A stretch of 6,338 nucleotides of DNA, taken from Spirochaetota bacterium. Lineage in GTDB: Bacteria; Spirochaetota; UBA4802; UBA5550. Both the position numbers and the translations under genes were made by a program. The notes beneath the pieces were generated by a model. The model saw only the letters and a program-made list of their open reading frames with translations, was not told the DNA's origin and made no database searches. The DNA lies in contig JAKJGD010000135.1 of the NCBI GenBank assembly GCA_022704585.1, positions 1 through 6,338 of the forward strand, given 5' to 3'. Positions 6,128 through 6,338 of the stretch are shown here, piece by piece (position 1 is the stretch's first letter; each line of letters starts with the position of its first letter).

Positions 6128-6338
6128 CTAGATTTTATGCACGACCAGGGTATTTCCCTTGTAATAGACCACGAGCACGTTTTCGCCGGGGACGAGAGCC
6201 GTTTTCCCGTCGCTCACAGCCTCGTATTCGAGCAGGCGGTTCTGCACCACGACCTGCACCTTGCCCACGCCTCCGGGGGGAATGGTCAGGTACACGGTCC
6301 CCTCCTGCCCGACGGCGTTGGCTATGTCCACCGTGCCG
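6128..6338 (-). CDS. NfeD-like protein, C-terminal OB-fold domain (5' end outside window)
   Basis: Only the last 69 residues are visible and the reading frame stays open to the right edge. The sequence VGQEGTVYLTIPPGGVGKVQV, then PGENVLVVYYKGNTLVVHKI at the C-terminus, has the G-x-G-x-V ... P-x-G-x-V ... G-x-x-V-x-V ... L-x-V pattern of the soluble NfeD C-terminal beta-barrel (OB fold). The family usually places this domain after several membrane helices, which would lie outside the window. NfeD proteins are encoded next to flotillins or stomatins and are thought to act with them in membrane-domain assembly or protein quality control. A GTG at 6331 could be read as a start but the open frame and family context argue for a longer protein. 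It lies 42 nt upstream of the flotillin gene and is probably co-transcribed with it. Confidence 0.8.
   Translation of the reverse strand, partial: GTVDIANAVGQEGTVYLTIPPGGVGKVQVVVQNRLLEYEAVSDGKTALVPGENVLVVYYKGNTLVVHKI

Overview
The window is GC-rich, densely coding DNA that reads like the chromosome of a Gram-negative-type bacterium. Two products carry export or anchor signals, and one is a large periplasmic-looking TPR protein ending in domains reminiscent of FlgO/TolB and FlgT. I cannot name the organism. A spirochaete or a deltaproteobacterium-like lineage is a low-confidence guess from general style only. No RNA genes, mobile elements, CRISPR arrays or signs of recent transfer were seen.

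Layout. Positions 1-2742 hold two genes on the minus strand. A 664-residue exported TPR protein is followed, 35 nt downstream, by a membrane-anchored SASA-type (sialate O-acetylesterase-like) esterase that runs off the left edge. Positions 2743-2935 are a divergent regulatory region with a GC-rich hairpin, a TTGAC-N6-GTCAA dyad and a plausible sigma70-type promoter facing right. Positions 2936-4507 hold two plus-strand genes 15 nt apart: a complete glyoxalase II-like metallo-beta-lactamase hydrolase, and a multi-pass membrane protein with a signal-peptidase-I-like domain. In that domain the catalytic Ser and Lys positions are both Ala. A hairpin at 4506-4529 separates this pair from a convergent minus-strand pair that is read from the right edge: an NfeD-like OB-fold protein (5' end outside the window), then a 513-residue flotillin with a duplicated 44-residue coiled-coil unit.

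How the genes may work together. NfeD plus flotillin is a well-known bacterial pairing that organises membrane microdomains. The TPR/esterase pair looks like an envelope module, possibly acting on an acylated surface polysaccharide. The hydrolase and pseudo-signal-peptidase pair has no recognised joint function. The most unusual item is the S26-fold membrane protein, which appears to have lost catalysis while keeping the fold motifs, suggesting a binding or scaffolding role.
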